From assembly GCA_027627225.1 (NCBI GenBank), contig CM051034.1, positions 10,232,761 to 10,296,760 of the forward strand: a stretch of DNA of 64,000 nt, read 5' to 3'. Shown here in pieces: positions 11,101-25,500 of the stretch. Below the pieces are notes generated by a model. The model did no database searches and was not told the DNA's origin. It was given only the letters and a program-made list of their open reading frames with translations. The stretch is from Congeria kusceri (taxonomy: Eukaryota; Mollusca; Bivalvia; Myida; Dreissenidae). The first letter of the stretch is position 1, and the number at the start of each line of letters is the position of its first letter. A program made the translations under genes and the position numbers.

Positions 11101-12111
11101 TCACACATTTAACTTGGTACAAGTGAAAACGGTCACAAACTCAATTGGGTACATGTCAAAGCGGTCAAAAAATAAATAAGAAAAAGTAATAACGGTCACA
11201 AAGTAAATCGGTCGGAAGTCGAAACGGTCGAAAATAAACCGGTCACAACTGGAAACGTTTATAAAATAAGTTGTTCGCAAGTCAAAACGGTCAAAACTCA
11301 ATCGTTCGAAAATCAAATCGGACACAATGCAAATCGGTCACAATACATAACGGTCATAAAAGGAAATGGCACTTAGTAAAAACGTTCTAAAATGAATCGC
11401 TTAAAAGTAATATTGCTTCCATGACAAAGTCAAAACGGTCACAAACTAAATTGGGTGCCAGTGAAAACGGTACAAACTGAACTGTGAACCAGTGTTAACG
11501 GTCCCAAAGCCAAACGGTAAAAGTAAAACTGTAAAATACCGGTAACAAGCTATAACGGTCATATAACAAGTTTGTCTCCAGTCAAAACGGTCACTAAACG
11601 CATCAAATCGGACGCAATGCAAGTCGGTCACAAGATATAACGGCCATAAAGCATAAATGGTCCTAAATCAAAACGCACTAACAACAAATCAGTCACAGGT
11701 CAAAACGGTCAAAAAACTAACCTATAACAACTGAAAACGGTCATAAATCAATTTGGTCAAAAGTCAAAACGGTCTAAAGATAAATCAGTTGCAAATCATA
11801 TCGGACACAATGGTCAAAACCCTTAACGGACATAAAAGAAAACGATCCTAAGAAAAAACGGTCAACAATCAAATCGTTTAAAAGTTAAAGTGGTCCGAAG
11901 ACAATTCGGTCTCAAGTCAAAACGGTCACAAATTAAATTGGGTAAACGTCAAAGCGGTCACAAAATAAATTTGATAAAAGTAATAACAGTATAAGTTATC
12001 GGTCGGAAGTCAAAACGGTCAAAATAAACTGGTCACAACTGAAAAAAAAACAAATCGATCAAAAGTCAAAAAGGCCAACAAACAAATCGGTCAAAATTAA
12101 ATAGTTTATGA
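8117..12111 (+). repeat. Macrosatellite unit 3 (3995 bp, 63-bp deletion)
   Basis: This unit lacks 63 bp near 8392 relative to unit 2. That is about four 16-bp monomers, and the deletion lies between two CGGTCATA copies. It also has cagacactaaatt near 8755 and ccataacggtcat near 8871 where units 1 and 2 have cagaaacta and ccataagggtcat. The same set is found in unit 5, so units 3 and 5 are one sub-type. Confidence 0.95.
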
Positions 12112-15100
12112 GTAATAGTGGTCACAACACACAAATCGGTCACAAGTGAAAACGGTCGCATACCTAATTCGGTCAAAACGGTGTCTAACTAAACTGGGTA
12201 CAAGTCTTTACGCCAATGGGTCACAAGTGCAAACATACCGGAAACATCCCATAACGGTCATAAAACAAGTTGGTCCTAAGTCAAAACGGTCACGAAAGAA
12301 ATCGGTCACAACTCAAATGGTAATTAAACAAATCGGTAGCAAATCAAATCGGACACAATGCAAATCGGTCAATAGCAAATCGGTCATACAACAAAGTGGT
12401 CCTAAGTCAAAACGGTGAAAAACCAATCGGTCACAAGCGAAAACGGTCATAAAACAAAACTGCCACAACTAAACACTATCATTAAACAAGTTGGTCGCAA
12501 GTCAAAATGGTCAAAAAATCAAATAGGTCGCAAATCAAATCGGACACAATGCATATCTCTCACGAGACATAACGGTAATAAAACAAAATGGTCCTAAGTC
12601 AAAACGGTCAAAACACAAATCGGTCACAAGTGAAAAGTTCTACAATAAAATCGGTAACAACTCAAAACGTTCACTAAAAGAATGGGTAGCAATTCGAATT
12701 GGACACAAGCCGTAACGGCGATAACAGATGTTCGTAAGAGAAAACTTGAAACAAGTCGTTAAAAACGAATAATGGTCCCAAGACAAATCGGTCACAAGTT
12801 ACTAAATCGGTCAGAAACTAAATTGGGTACAAGTCAAAACGGTCACACACTGAATTGGTTACAAGTCATTACGGTCACAAAGCCAACAGGTCACAAGTCA
12901 AACAGAAGTAAACATACCGGTAATAAGCCATAAGGGTCATAAAACAAGTTGGTCCTAAGTCCACTCACAACATCGACACCAATCCCACATCTTCACACAC
13001 TAAAATCTCACACCGGTCACATTTTCCACACCCGTCACATAAAAACCCACTACTCCACAGAACACACTCCACATTGATGGCTGCATTCGAGGAGTGATAT
13101 GAAGCAATTCATACATACGACACTGCAACAAATATGACATTTGTATTTCTTGTAAAAAAACGATCAAACACGATCAAATATGGCTATACAACTGTTGAAA
13201 GTTTCCTAGTTGTTTATTTTCAGAATTTGATGTAAGATTACTTTCCGATAAATGGTACAGAGATGTTCATCCCTGTGACTTTCGTACGCAATGATGTGTT
13301 TATGCATTGGAATTACTTGGAATGATTTGGTCTTTGTATGAAAATCAAGCCACTTCAATTTCAAAAACACTGATTGGGATTTCGCTGGAAAGTTAGAATT
13401 TAGTGAACATCTTTTCTCTACATTCAAACAACAATGCAATTCATTTCCAAATCAGACTATTGTTTGAAACAACATTCTGTAACAAACACTACATGAAAAA
13501 CTCTTAACCTAGTATCAGAAAGCATGCAAACCGTCTTCAGGAGTTCACGTGACGGTAGGGTTTTTAGTGCTTTGCATATAAATACTACTAATACAAACGA
13601 GTACACTTTCAATGCTCGGTGCGATCACACTGTCAATGCTCGGTTGCAATGGTAGCAAATTGTGCAGTCATATGTTGGGGTAACAAGACAACACACGGCA
13701 TAATCTTTGTTAGTTATTTAAATCAATGTGAATGTGGCATTTGCGTATTCATGCCCCTTGTCGCTGAACTCCTGGGTTCAGTTTGTACAAGCACTTGTGC
13801 ACGTTTTGGGTGACCGTTATGTTGCAACTTTTGTTTATGTTTTCGGAAATACGATCAAAATAGGAAATACATTCTGTGTTCACTGTATGATTTTCAGTTA
13901 CTTCTTATGTTATACTACGTACCTATCCTAATCAGTTAGCGAAGATTACGTAGCGACGATGTGTCGTTGATATTGAATAGCCGCAATAAAAACAAATATA
14001 TATAAATCTGTATATGATCATACAATCAGAAACCAAGTGTAAGGCGTTTTGGACGTTAACACTGATGTATGTTACTTTCCAGTTACATCTTATGTTATAT
14101 CACGTACCTTTCTTTGTCAAGTTGCAAAGATTACGTGTTCGTACATTTGAATAACGATTCATATAACAGGAGTTCTATAGCACTATTCATTTGTCTTTCA
14201 CTGTAACAGGAGTACTATATTACTATTCCATTATTGTTCACCATAAATATCTGCATCGACCCTGTCATTTATTCGTTCCGCATAAACATGTGCTTTACAC
14301 GGGTCAATCGCATGCGATATCTGCAACAAACCACTGTATCGGTAAAGATTTTTTTTTTATTGCATTATGCTGTATCTAGCAGTCACTGTTTATAGCGATG
14401 ATGTGTCGTTGCTATTAAATAGCCGCAGTACATACAAATATATCAAAAACTCTGCCCTCGATCATACGAAAAAAACCAAGCGTAAGGTGTTTATTACATG
14501 GACATTTACTAATAACATTGCATAGTTGCGTTCGTTTCGTTGTACAGTTGAATAATTCCATTTGTGGGAATACCAAATGAAGGCCAAATTTATAGTGGTC
14601 ACAATTCGGACACACATCAAAACGGTCAAAAAATGAAACAAATCTGACAAAAGTCACAGTCGTCCCAAAACAAATCGGTCAAACGAAAAAAAAAAAATCG
14701 GTCACAACTCAAAACGGTCACTACACAAATCAGTCGCAATGCAAATCGATCATTAGGAAAAAAAAGTCGCTTAAAAGTAATAGTCGCAAGACAAAACGGT
14801 CAAATGTGAAAACGGTCATAAAACAAGTTGTCCATAGGTCACAAAACAAATCGGTCAAAAGTCGAAACGGTCAACAAACAAATCGGTCACACTACAAAGT
14901 GGTCCTAAGTCAAAACGGTCAAACAGAAATCGGCAAACAAATAAACCGGGCACAACTTGAAAGCGATCAAAAAACAAATTGGTCGAAAGACAATATGGTC
15001 AAAACGCAAATAGGTCGTAAATCAAATCGGACACAATGCAAATCGTTCAAAAGCCATAACGGTCATTGAAGAAAATGTTTCTAAGAAAAAACTGTCCACA

Positions 15101-16169
15101 AAAAAATCGTTTAAAAGTAAAAGTGGTCTAAAGACAAATCGGTCAAAAGTCAAAACGGTCACACATTTAACTTGGTACAAGTGAAAACGGTCACAAACTC
15201 AATTGGGTACATGTCAAAGCGGTCAAAAAATAAATAAGAAAAAGTAATAACGGTCACAAAGTAAATCGGTCGGAAGTCGAAACGGTCGAAAATAAACCGG
15301 TCACAACTGGAAACGTTTATAAAATAAGTTGTTCGCAAGTCAAAACGGTCAAAACTCAATCGTTCGAAAATCAAATCGGACACAATGCAAATCGGTCACA
15401 ATACATAACGGTCATAAAAGGAAATGGCACTTAGTAAAAACGTTCTAAAATGAATCGCTTAAAAGTAATATTGCTTCCATGACAAAGTCAAAACGGTCAC
15501 AAACTAAATTGGGTGCCAGTGAAAACGGTACAAACTGAACTGTGAACCAGTGTTAACGGTCCCAAAGCCAAACGGTAAAAGTAAAACTGTAAAATACCGG
15601 TAACAAGCTATAACGGTCATATAACAAGTTTGTCTCCAGTCAAAACGGTCACTAAACGCATCAAATCGGACGCAATGCAAGTCGGTCACAAGATATAACG
15701 GCCATAAAGCATAAATGGTCCTAAATCAAAACGCACTAACAACAAATCAGTCACAGGTCAAAACGGTCAAAAAACTAACCTATAACAACTGAAAACGGTC
15801 ATAAATCAATTTGGTCAAAAGTCAAAACGGTCTAAAGATAAATCAGTTGCAAATCATATCGGACACAATGGTCAAAACCCTTAACGGACATAAAAGAAAA
15901 CGATCCTAAGAAAAAACGGTCAACAATCAAATCGTTTAAAAGTTAAAGTGGTCCGAAGACAATTCGGTCTCAAGTCAAAACGGTCACAAATTAAATTGGG
16001 TAAACGTCAAAGCGGTCACAAAATAAATTTGATAAAAGTAATAACAGTATAAGTTATCGGTCGGAAGTCAAAACGGTCAAAATAAACTGGTCACAACTGA
16101 AAAAAAAACAAATCGATCAAAAGTCAAAAAGGCCAACAAACAAATCGGTCAAAATTAAATAGTTTATGA
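12112..16169 (+). repeat. Macrosatellite unit 4 (4058 bp)
   Basis: This is the same sub-type as unit 2 over its full length, 8053 bp downstream of it, including ctagcag near 14377 and aaatcgttc near 15042. No difference from unit 2 was noticed by eye. Confidence 0.95.
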
Positions 16170-19100
16170 GTAATAGTGGTCACAACACACAAATCGGTCA
16201 CAAGTGAAAACGGTCGCATACCTAATTCGGTCAAAACGGTGTCTAACTAAACTGGGTACAAGTCTTTACGCCAATGGGTCACAAGTGCAAACATACCGGA
16301 AACATCCCATAACGGTCATAAAACAAGTTGGTCCTAAGTCAAAACGGTCACGAAAGAAATCGGTCACAACTCAAATGGTAATTAAACAAATCGGTAGCAA
16401 ATCAAATCGGACACAATGCAAATCGGTCAATAGCAAATCGGTCATAAAACAAAACTGCCACAACTAAACACTATCATTAAACAAGTTGGTCGCAAGTCAA
16501 AATGGTCAAAAAATCAAATAGGTCGCAAATCAAATCGGACACAATGCATATCTCTCACGAGACATAACGGTAATAAAACAAAATGGTCCTAAGTCAAAAC
16601 GGTCAAAACACAAATCGGTCACAAGTGAAAAGTTCTACAATAAAATCGGTAACAACTCAAAACGTTCACTAAAAGAATGGGTAGCAATTCGAATTGGACA
16701 CAAGCCGTAACGGCGATAACAGATGTTCGTAAGAGAAAACTTGAAACAAGTCGTTAAAAACGAATAATGGTCCCAAGACAAATCGGTCACAAGTTACTAA
16801 ATCGGTCAGACACTAAATTGGGTACAAGTCAAAACGGTCACACACTGAATTGGTTACAAGTCATTACGGTCACAAAGCCAACAGGTCACAAGTCAAACAG
16901 AAGTAAACATACCGGTAATAAGCCATAACGGTCATAAAACAAGTTGGTCCTAAGTCCACTCACAACATCGACACCAATCCCACATCTTCACACACTAAAA
17001 TCTCACACCGGTCACATTTTCCACACCCGTCACATAAAAACCCACTACTCCACAGAACACACTCCACATTGATGGCTGCATTCGAGGAGTGATATGAAGC
17101 AATTCATACATACGACACTGCAACAAATATGACATTTGTATTTCTTGTAAAAAAACGATCAAACACGATCAAATATGGCTATACAACTGTTGAAAGTTTC
17201 CTAGTTGTTTATTTTCAGAATTTGATGTAAGATTACTTTCCGATAAATGGTACAGAGATGTTCATCCCTGTGACTTTCGTACGCAATGATGTGTTTATGC
17301 ATTGGAATTACTTGGAATGATTTGGTCTTTGTATGAAAATCAAGCCACTTCAATTTCAAAAACACTGATTGGGATTTCGCTGGAAAGTTAGAATTTAGTG
17401 AACATCTTTTCTCTACATTCAAACAACAATGCAATTCATTTCCAAATCAGACTATTGTTTGAAACAACATTCTGTAACAAACACTACATGAAAAACTCTT
17501 AACCTAGTATCAGAAAGCATGCAAACCGTCTTCAGGAGTTCACGTGACGGTAGGGTTTTTAGTGCTTTGCATATAAATACTACTAATACAAACGAGTACA
17601 CTTTCAATGCTCGGTGCGATCACACTGTCAATGCTCGGTTGCAATGGTAGCAAATTGTGCAGTCATATGTTGGGGTAACAAGACAACACACGGCATAATC
17701 TTTGTTAGTTATTTAAATCAATGTGAATGTGGCATTTGCGTATTCATGCCCCTTGTCGCTGAACTCCTGGGTTCAGTTTGTACAAGCACTTGTGCACGTT
17801 TTGGGTGACCGTTATGTTGCAACTTTTGTTTATGTTTTCGGAAATACGATCAAAATAGGAAATACATTCTGTGTTCACTGTATGATTTTCAGTTACTTCT
17901 TATGTTATACTACGTACCTATCCTAATCAGTTAGCGAAGATTACGTAGCGACGATGTGTCGTTGATATTGAATAGCCGCAATAAAAACAAATATATATAA
18001 ATCTGTATATGATCATACAATCAGAAACCAAGTGTAAGGCGTTTTGGACGTTAACACTGATGTATGTTACTTTCCAGTTACATCTTATGTTATATCACGT
18101 ACCTTTCTTTGTCAAGTTGCAAAGATTACGTGTTCGTACATTTGAATAACGATTCATATAACAGGAGTTCTATAGCACTATTCATTTGTCTTTCACTGTA
18201 ACAGGAGTACTATATTACTATTCCATTATTGTTCACCATAAATATCTGCATCGACCCTGTCATTTATTCGTTCCGCATAAACATGTGCTTTACACGGGTC
18301 AATCGCATGCGATATCTGCAACAAACCACTGTATCGGTAAAGATTTTTTTTTTATTGCATTATGCTGTATCTACCAGTCACTGTTTATAGCGATGATGTG
18401 TCGTTGCTATTAAATAGCCGCAGTACATACAAATATATCAAAAACTCTGCCCTCGATCATACGAAAAAAACCAAGCGTAAGGTGTTTATTACATGGACAT
18501 TTACTAATAACATTGCATAGTTGCGTTCGTTTCGTTGTACAGTTGAATAATTCCATTTGTGGGAATACCAAATGAAGGCCAAATTTATAGTGGTCACAAT
18601 TCGGACACACATCAAAACGGTCAAAAAATGAAACAAATCTGACAAAAGTCATAGTCGTCCCAAAACAAATCGGTCAAACGATAACAAAAAAATCGGTCAC
18701 AACTCAAAACGGTCACTACACAAATCAGTCGCAATGCAAATCGATCATTAGGAAAAAAAAGTCGCTTAAAAGTAATAGTCGCAAGACAAAACGGTCAAAT
18801 GTGAAAACGGTCATAAAACAAGTTGTCCATAGGTCACAAAACAAATCGGTCAAAAGTCGAAACGGTCAACAAACAAATCGGTCACACTACAAAGTGGTCC
18901 TAAGTCAAAACGGTCATACAGAAATCGGCAAACAAATAAACCGGGCACAACTTGAAAGCGATCAAAAAACAAATTGGTCGAAAGACAATATGGTCAAAAC
19001 GCAAATAGGTCGTAAATCAAATCGGACACAATGCAAATCGGTCAAAAGCCATAACGGTCATTGAAGAAAATGTTTCTAAGAAAAAACTGTCCACAAAAAA

Positions 19101-19391
19101 ATCGTTTAAAAGTAAAAGTGGTCTAAAGACAAATCGGTCAAAAGTCAAAACGGTCACACATTTAACTTGGTACAAGTGTAAACGGTCACAAACTCAATTG
19201 GGTACATGTCAAAGCGGTCAAAAAATAAATAAGAAAAAGTAATAACGGTCACAAAGTAAATCGGTCGGAAGTCGAAACGGTCGAAAATAAACCGGTCACA
19301 ACTGGAAACGTTTATAAAATAAGTTGTTCGCAAGTCAAAACGGTCAAAACTCAATCGTTCGAAAATCAAATCGGACACAATGCAAATCGGT
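16170..19391 (+). repeat. Macrosatellite unit 5, 3'-truncated
   Basis: The front is of the unit 3 sub-type, with the 63-bp deletion and cagacacta. Near 18650 it carries gtcatagtcg and acgataacaaaaaaatcgg, variants otherwise seen only in units 11-15. The unit stops at CGGTCACA (19388-19395), where it is fused to the C-rich zone of a following unit, so the last third of the normal minisatellite is missing. Confidence 0.93.
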
Positions 19392-19395
19392 CACA
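19388..19395 (+). other. Recombination junction at CGGTCACA
   Basis: Left of the junction the sequence matches the minisatellite near base 3282 of unit 1 (gcaaatcggtcac). Right of it, it matches the C-rich zone near base 905 (cggtcacattttcc). The eight shared bases CGGTCACA are the crossover point. The event removed about 1.68 kb, mostly minisatellite. Confidence 0.88.
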
Positions 19396-22300
19396 TTTTC
19401 CACACCTGTCACATAAAAACCCACTACTCCACAGAACACACTCCACATTGATGGCTGCATTCGAGGAGTGATATGAAGCAATTCATACATACGACACTGC
19501 AACAAATATGACATTTGTATTTCTTGTAAAAAAACGATCAAACACGATCAAATATGGCTATACAACTGTTGACAGTTTCCTAGTTGTTTATTTTCAGAAT
19601 TTGATGTAAGATTACTTTCCGATAAATGGTACAGAGATGTTCATCCCTGTGACTTTCGTACGCAATGATGTGTTTATGCATTGGAATTACTTGGAATGAT
19701 TTGGTCTTTGTATGAAAATCAAGCCACTTCAATTTCAAAAACACTGATTGGGATTTCGCTGGAAAGTTAGAATTTAGTGAACATCTTTTCTCTACATTCA
19801 AACAACAATGCAATTCATTTCCAAATCAGACTATTGTTTGAAACAACATTCTGTAACAAACACTACATGAAAAACTCTTAACCTAGTATCAGAAAGCATG
19901 CAAACCGTCTTCAGGAGTTCACGTGACGGTAGGGTTTTTAGTGCTTTGCATATAAATACTACTAATACAAACGAGTACACTTTCAATGCTCGGTGCGATC
20001 ACACTGTCAATGCTCGGTTGCAATGGTAGCAAATTGTGCAGTCATATGTTGGGGTAACAAGACAACACACGGCATAATCTTTGTTAGTTATTTAAATCAA
20101 TGTGAATGTGGCATTTGCGTATTCATGCCCCTTGTCGCTGAACTCCTGGGTTCAGTTTGTACAAGCACTTGTGCACGTTTTGGGTGACCGTTATGTTGCA
20201 ACTTTTGTTTATGTTTTCGGAAATACGATCAAAATAGGAAATACATTCTGTGTTCACTGTATGATTTTCAGTTACTTCTTATGTTATACTACGTACCTAT
20301 CCTAATCAGTTAGCGAAGATTACGTAGCGACGATGTGTCGTTGATATTGAATAGCCGCAATAAAAACAAATATATATAAATCTGTATATGATCATACAAT
20401 CAGAAACCAAGTGTAAGGCGTTTTGGACGTTAACACTGATGTATGTTACTTTCCAGTTACATCTTATGTTATATCACGTACCTTTCTTTGTCAAGTTGCA
20501 AAGATTACGTGTTCGTACATTTGAATAACGATTCATATAACAGGAGTTCTATAGCACTATTCATTTGTCTTTCACTGTAACAGGAGTACTATATTACTAT
20601 TCCATTATTGTTCACCATAAATATCTGCATCGACCCTGTCATTTATTCGTTCCGCATAAACATGTGCTTTACACGGGTCAATCGCATGCGATATCTGCAA
20701 CAAACCACTGTATCGGTAAAGATTTTTTTTTTATTGCATTATGCTGTATCTAGCAGTCACTGTTTATAGCGATGATGTGTCGTTGCTATTAAATAGCCGC
20801 AGTACATACAAATATATCAAAAACTCTGCCCTCGATCATACGAAAAAAACCAAGCGTAAGGTGTTTATTACATGGACATTTACTAATAACATTGCATAGT
20901 TGCGTTCGTTTCGTTGTACAGTTGAATAATTCCATTTGTGGGAATACCAAATGAAGGCCAAATTTATAGTGGTCACAATTCGGACACACATCAAAACGGT
21001 CAAAAAATGAAACAAATCTGACAAAAGTCACAGTCGTCCCAAAACAAATCGGTCAAACGAAAAAAAAAAAATCGGTCATAACTCAAAACGGTCACTACAC
21101 AAATCAGTCGCAATGCAAATCGATCATTAGGAAAAAAAAGTCGCTTAAAAGTAATAGTCGCAAGACAAAACGGTCAAATGTGAAAACGGTCATAAAACAA
21201 GTCGTCCATAGGTCACAAAACAAATCGGTCAAAAGTCGAAACGGTCAACAAACAAATCGGTCACACTACAAAGTGGTCCTAAGTCAAAACGGTCAAACAG
21301 AAATCGGCAAACAAATAAACCGGGCACAACTTGAAAGCGATCAAAAAACAAATTGGTCGAAAGACAATATGGTCAAAACGCAAATAGGTCGTAAATCAAA
21401 TCGGACACAATGCAAATCGTTCAAAAGCCATAACGGTCATTGAAGAAAATGTTTCTAAGAAAAAACTGTCCACAAAAAAATCGTTTAAAAGTAAACGTGG
21501 TCTAAAGACAAATCGGTCAAAAGTCAAAACGGTCACACATTTAACTTGGTACAAGTGAAAACGGTCACAAACTCAATTGGGTACATGTCAAAGCGGTCAA
21601 AAAATAAATAAGAAAAAGTAATAACGGTCACAAAGTAAATCGGTCGGAAGTCGAAACGGTCGAAAATAAACCGGTCACAACTGGAAACGTTTATAAAATA
21701 AGTTGTTCGCAAGTCAAAACGGTCAAAACTCAATCGTTCGAAAATCAAATCGGACACAATGCAAATCGGTCACAATACATAACGGTCATAAAAGGAAATG
21801 GCACTTAGTAAAAACGTTCTAAAATGAATCGCTTAAAAGTAATATTGCTTCCATGACAAAGTCAAAACGGTCACAAACTAAATTGGGTGCCAGTGAAAAC
21901 GGTACAAACTGAACTGTGAACCAGTGTTAACGGTCCCAAAGCCAAACGGTAAAAGTAAAACTGTAAAATACCGGTAACAAGCTATAACGGTCATATAACA
22001 AGTTTGTCTCCAGTCAAAACGGTCACTAAACGCATCAAATCGGACGCAATGCAAGTCGGTCACAAGATATAACGGCCATAAAGCATAAATGGTCCTAAAT
22101 CAAAACGCACTAACAACAAATCAGTCACAGGTCAAAACGGTCAAAAAACTAACCTATAACAACTGAAAACGGTCATAAATCAATTTGGTCAAAAGTCAAA
22201 ACGGTCTAAAGATAAATCAGTTGCAAATCATATCGGACACAATGGTCAAAACCCTTAACGGACATAAAAGAAAACGATCCTAAGAAAAAACGGTCAACAA

Positions 22301-22543
22301 TCAAATCGTTTAAAAGTTAAAGTGGTCCGAAGACAATTCGGTCTCAAGTCAAAACGGTCACAAATTAAATTGGGTAAACGTCAAAGCGGTCACAAAATAA
22401 ATTTGATAAAAGTAATAACAGTATAAGTTATCGGTCGGAAGTCAAAACGGTCAAAATAAACTGGTCACAACTGAAAAAAAAACAAATCGATCAAAAGTCA
22501 AAAAGGCCAACAAACAAATCGGTCAAAATTAAATAGTTTATGA
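19392..22543 (+). repeat. Macrosatellite unit 5', 5'-truncated
   Basis: The unit begins inside the C-rich zone, equivalent to about base 905 of unit 1, and then runs normally through the core and rear minisatellite. Its rear half shares acaagtcgtcc (near 21200) and taaacgtggtc (near 21492) with unit 6. Together with unit 5 it spans 6374 bp where two normal units would span 8053 bp. Confidence 0.93.
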
Positions 22544-25500
22544 GTAATAGTGGTCACAACACACAAATCGGTCACAAGTGAAAACGGTCGCATACCTAAT
22601 TCGGTCAAAACGGTGTCTAACTAAACTGGGTACAAGTCTTTACGCCAATGGGTCACAAGTGCAAACATACCGGAAACATCCCATAACGGTCATAAAACAA
22701 GTTGGTCCTAAGTCAAAACGGTCACGAAAGAAATCGGTCACAACTCAAATGGTAATTAAACAAATCGGTAGCAAATCAAATCGGACACAATGCAAATCGG
22801 TCAATAGCAAATCGGTCATACAACAAAGTGGTCCTAAGTCAAAACGGTGAAAAACAAATCGGTCACAAGCGAAAACGGTCATAAAACAAAACTGCCACAA
22901 CTAAACACTATCATTAAACAAGTTGGTCGCAAGTCAAAATGGTCAAAAAATCAAATAGGTCGCAAATCAAATCGGACACAATGCATATCTCTCACGAGAC
23001 ATAACGGTAATAAAACAAAATGGTCCTAAGTCAAAACGGTCAAAACACAAATCGGTCACAAGTGAAAAGTTCTACAATAAAATCGGTAACAACTCAAAAC
23101 GTTCACTAAAAGAATGGGTAGCAATTCGAATTGGACACAAGCCGTAACGGCGATAACAGATGTTCGTAAGAGAAAACTTGAAACAAGTCGTTAAAAACGA
23201 ATAATGGTCCCAAGACAAATCGGTCACAAGTTACTAAATCGGTCAGAAACTAAATTGGGTACAAGTCAAAACGGTCACACACTGAATTGGTTACAAGTCA
23301 TTACGGTCACAAAGCCAACAGGTCACAAGTCAAACAGAAGTAAACATACCGGTAATAAGCCATAAGGGTCATAAAACAAGTTGGTCCTAAGTCCACTCAC
23401 AACATCGACACCAATCCCACATCTTCACACACTAAAATCTCACACCGGTCACATTTTCCACACCCGTCACATAAAAACCCACTACTCCACAGAACACACT
23501 CCACATTGATGGCTGCATTCGAGGAGTGATATGAAGGAATTCATACATACGACACTGCAACAAATATGACATTTGTATTTCTTGTAAAAAACGATCAAAC
23601 ACGATCAAATATGGCTATACAACTGTTGAAAGTTTCCTAGTTGTTTATTTTCAGAATTTGATGTAAGATTACTTTCCGATAAATGGTACAGAGATGTTCA
23701 TCCCTGTGACTTTCGTACGCAATGATGTGTTTATGCATTGGAATTACTTGGAATGATTTGGTCTTTGTATGAAAATCAAGCCACTTCAATTTCAAAAACA
23801 CTGATTGGGATTTCGCTGGAAAGTTAGAATTTAGTGAACATCTTTTCTCTACATTCAAACAACAATGCAATTCATTTCCAAATCAGACTATTGTTTGAAA
23901 CAACATTCTGTAACAAACACTACATGAAAAACTCTTAACCTAGTATCAGAAAGCATGCAAACCGTCTTCAGGAGTTCACGTGACGGTAGGGTTTTTAGTG
24001 CTTTGCATATAAATACTACTAATACTAACGAGTACACTTTCAATGCTCGGTGCTATCACACTGTCAATGCTCGGTTGCAATGGTAGCAAATTGTGCAGTC
24101 ATATGTTGGGGAAACAAGACAACACACGGCATAATCTTTGTTAGTTATTTAAATCAATGTGAATGTGGCATTTGCGTATTCATGCCCCTTGTCGCTGAAC
24201 TCCTGGGTTCAGTTTGTACAAGCACTTGTGCACGTTTTGGGTGACCGTTATGTTGCAACTTTTGTTTATGTTTTCGGAAATACGATCAAAATAGGAAATA
24301 CATTCTGTGTTCACTGTATGATTTTCAGTTACTTCTTATGTTATACTACGTACCTATCCTAATCAGTTAGCGAAGATTACGTAGCGACGATGTGTCGTTG
24401 ATATTGAATAGCCGCAATAAAAACAAATATATATAAATCTGTATATGATCATACAATCAGAAACCAAGTGTAAGGCGTTTTGGACGTTAACACTGATGTA
24501 TGTTACTTTCCAGTTACATCTTATGTTATATCACGTACCTTTCTTTGTCAAGTTGCAAAGATTACGTGTTCGTACATTTGAATAACGATTCATATAACAG
24601 GAGTTCTATAGCACTATTCATTTGTCTTTCACTGTAACAGGAGTACTATATTACTATTCCATTATTGTTCACCATAAATATCTGCATCGACCCTGTCATT
24701 TATTCGTTCCGCATAAACATGTGCTTTACACGGGTCAATCGCATGCGATATCTGCAACAAACCACTGTATCGGTAAAGATTTTTTTTTTATTGCATTATG
24801 CTGTATCTAGCAGTCACTGTTTATAGCGATGATGTGTCGTTGCTATTAAATAGCCGCAGTACATACAAATATATCAAAAACTCTGCCCTCGATCATACGA
24901 AAAAAACCAAGCGTAAGGTGTTTATTACATGGACATTTACTAATAACATTGCATAGTTGCGTTCGTTTCGTTGTACAGTTGAATAATTCCATTTGTGGGA
25001 ATACCAAATGAAGGCCAAATTTATAGTGGTCACAATTCGGACACACATCAAAACGGTCAAAAAATGAAACAAATCTGACAAAAGTCACAGTCGTCCCAAA
25101 ACAAATCGGTCAAACGAAAAAAAAAAAATCGGTCATAACTCAAAACGGTCACTACACAAATCAGTCGCAATGCAAATCGATCATTAGGAAAAAAAAGTCG
25201 CTTAAAAGTAATAGTCGCAAGACAAAACGGTCAAATGTGAAAACGGTCATAAAACAAGTCGTCCATAGGTCACAAAACAAATCGGTCAAAAGTCGAAACG
25301 GTCAACAAACAAATCGGTCACACTACAAAGTGGTCCTAAGTCAAAACGGTCAAACAGAAATCGGCAAACAAATAAACCGGGCACAACTTGAAAGCGATCA
25401 AAAAACAAATTGGTCGAAAGACAATATGGTCAAAACGCAAATAGGTCGTAAATCAAATCGGACACAATGCAAATCGTTCAAAAGCCATAACGGTCATTGA

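Larger units (their letters stand above)
4059..19391 (+). repeat. 8053-bp higher-order dimer (units 2-3, 4-5)
   Basis: A 4058-bp and a 3995-bp unit alternate. Units 2 and 4 share one variant set; units 3 and 5 share the 63-bp deletion and linked substitutions. Unit 5 departs from unit 3 in its rear half and is truncated, so the dimer is clear for only one and a half repeats. Confidence 0.8.
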
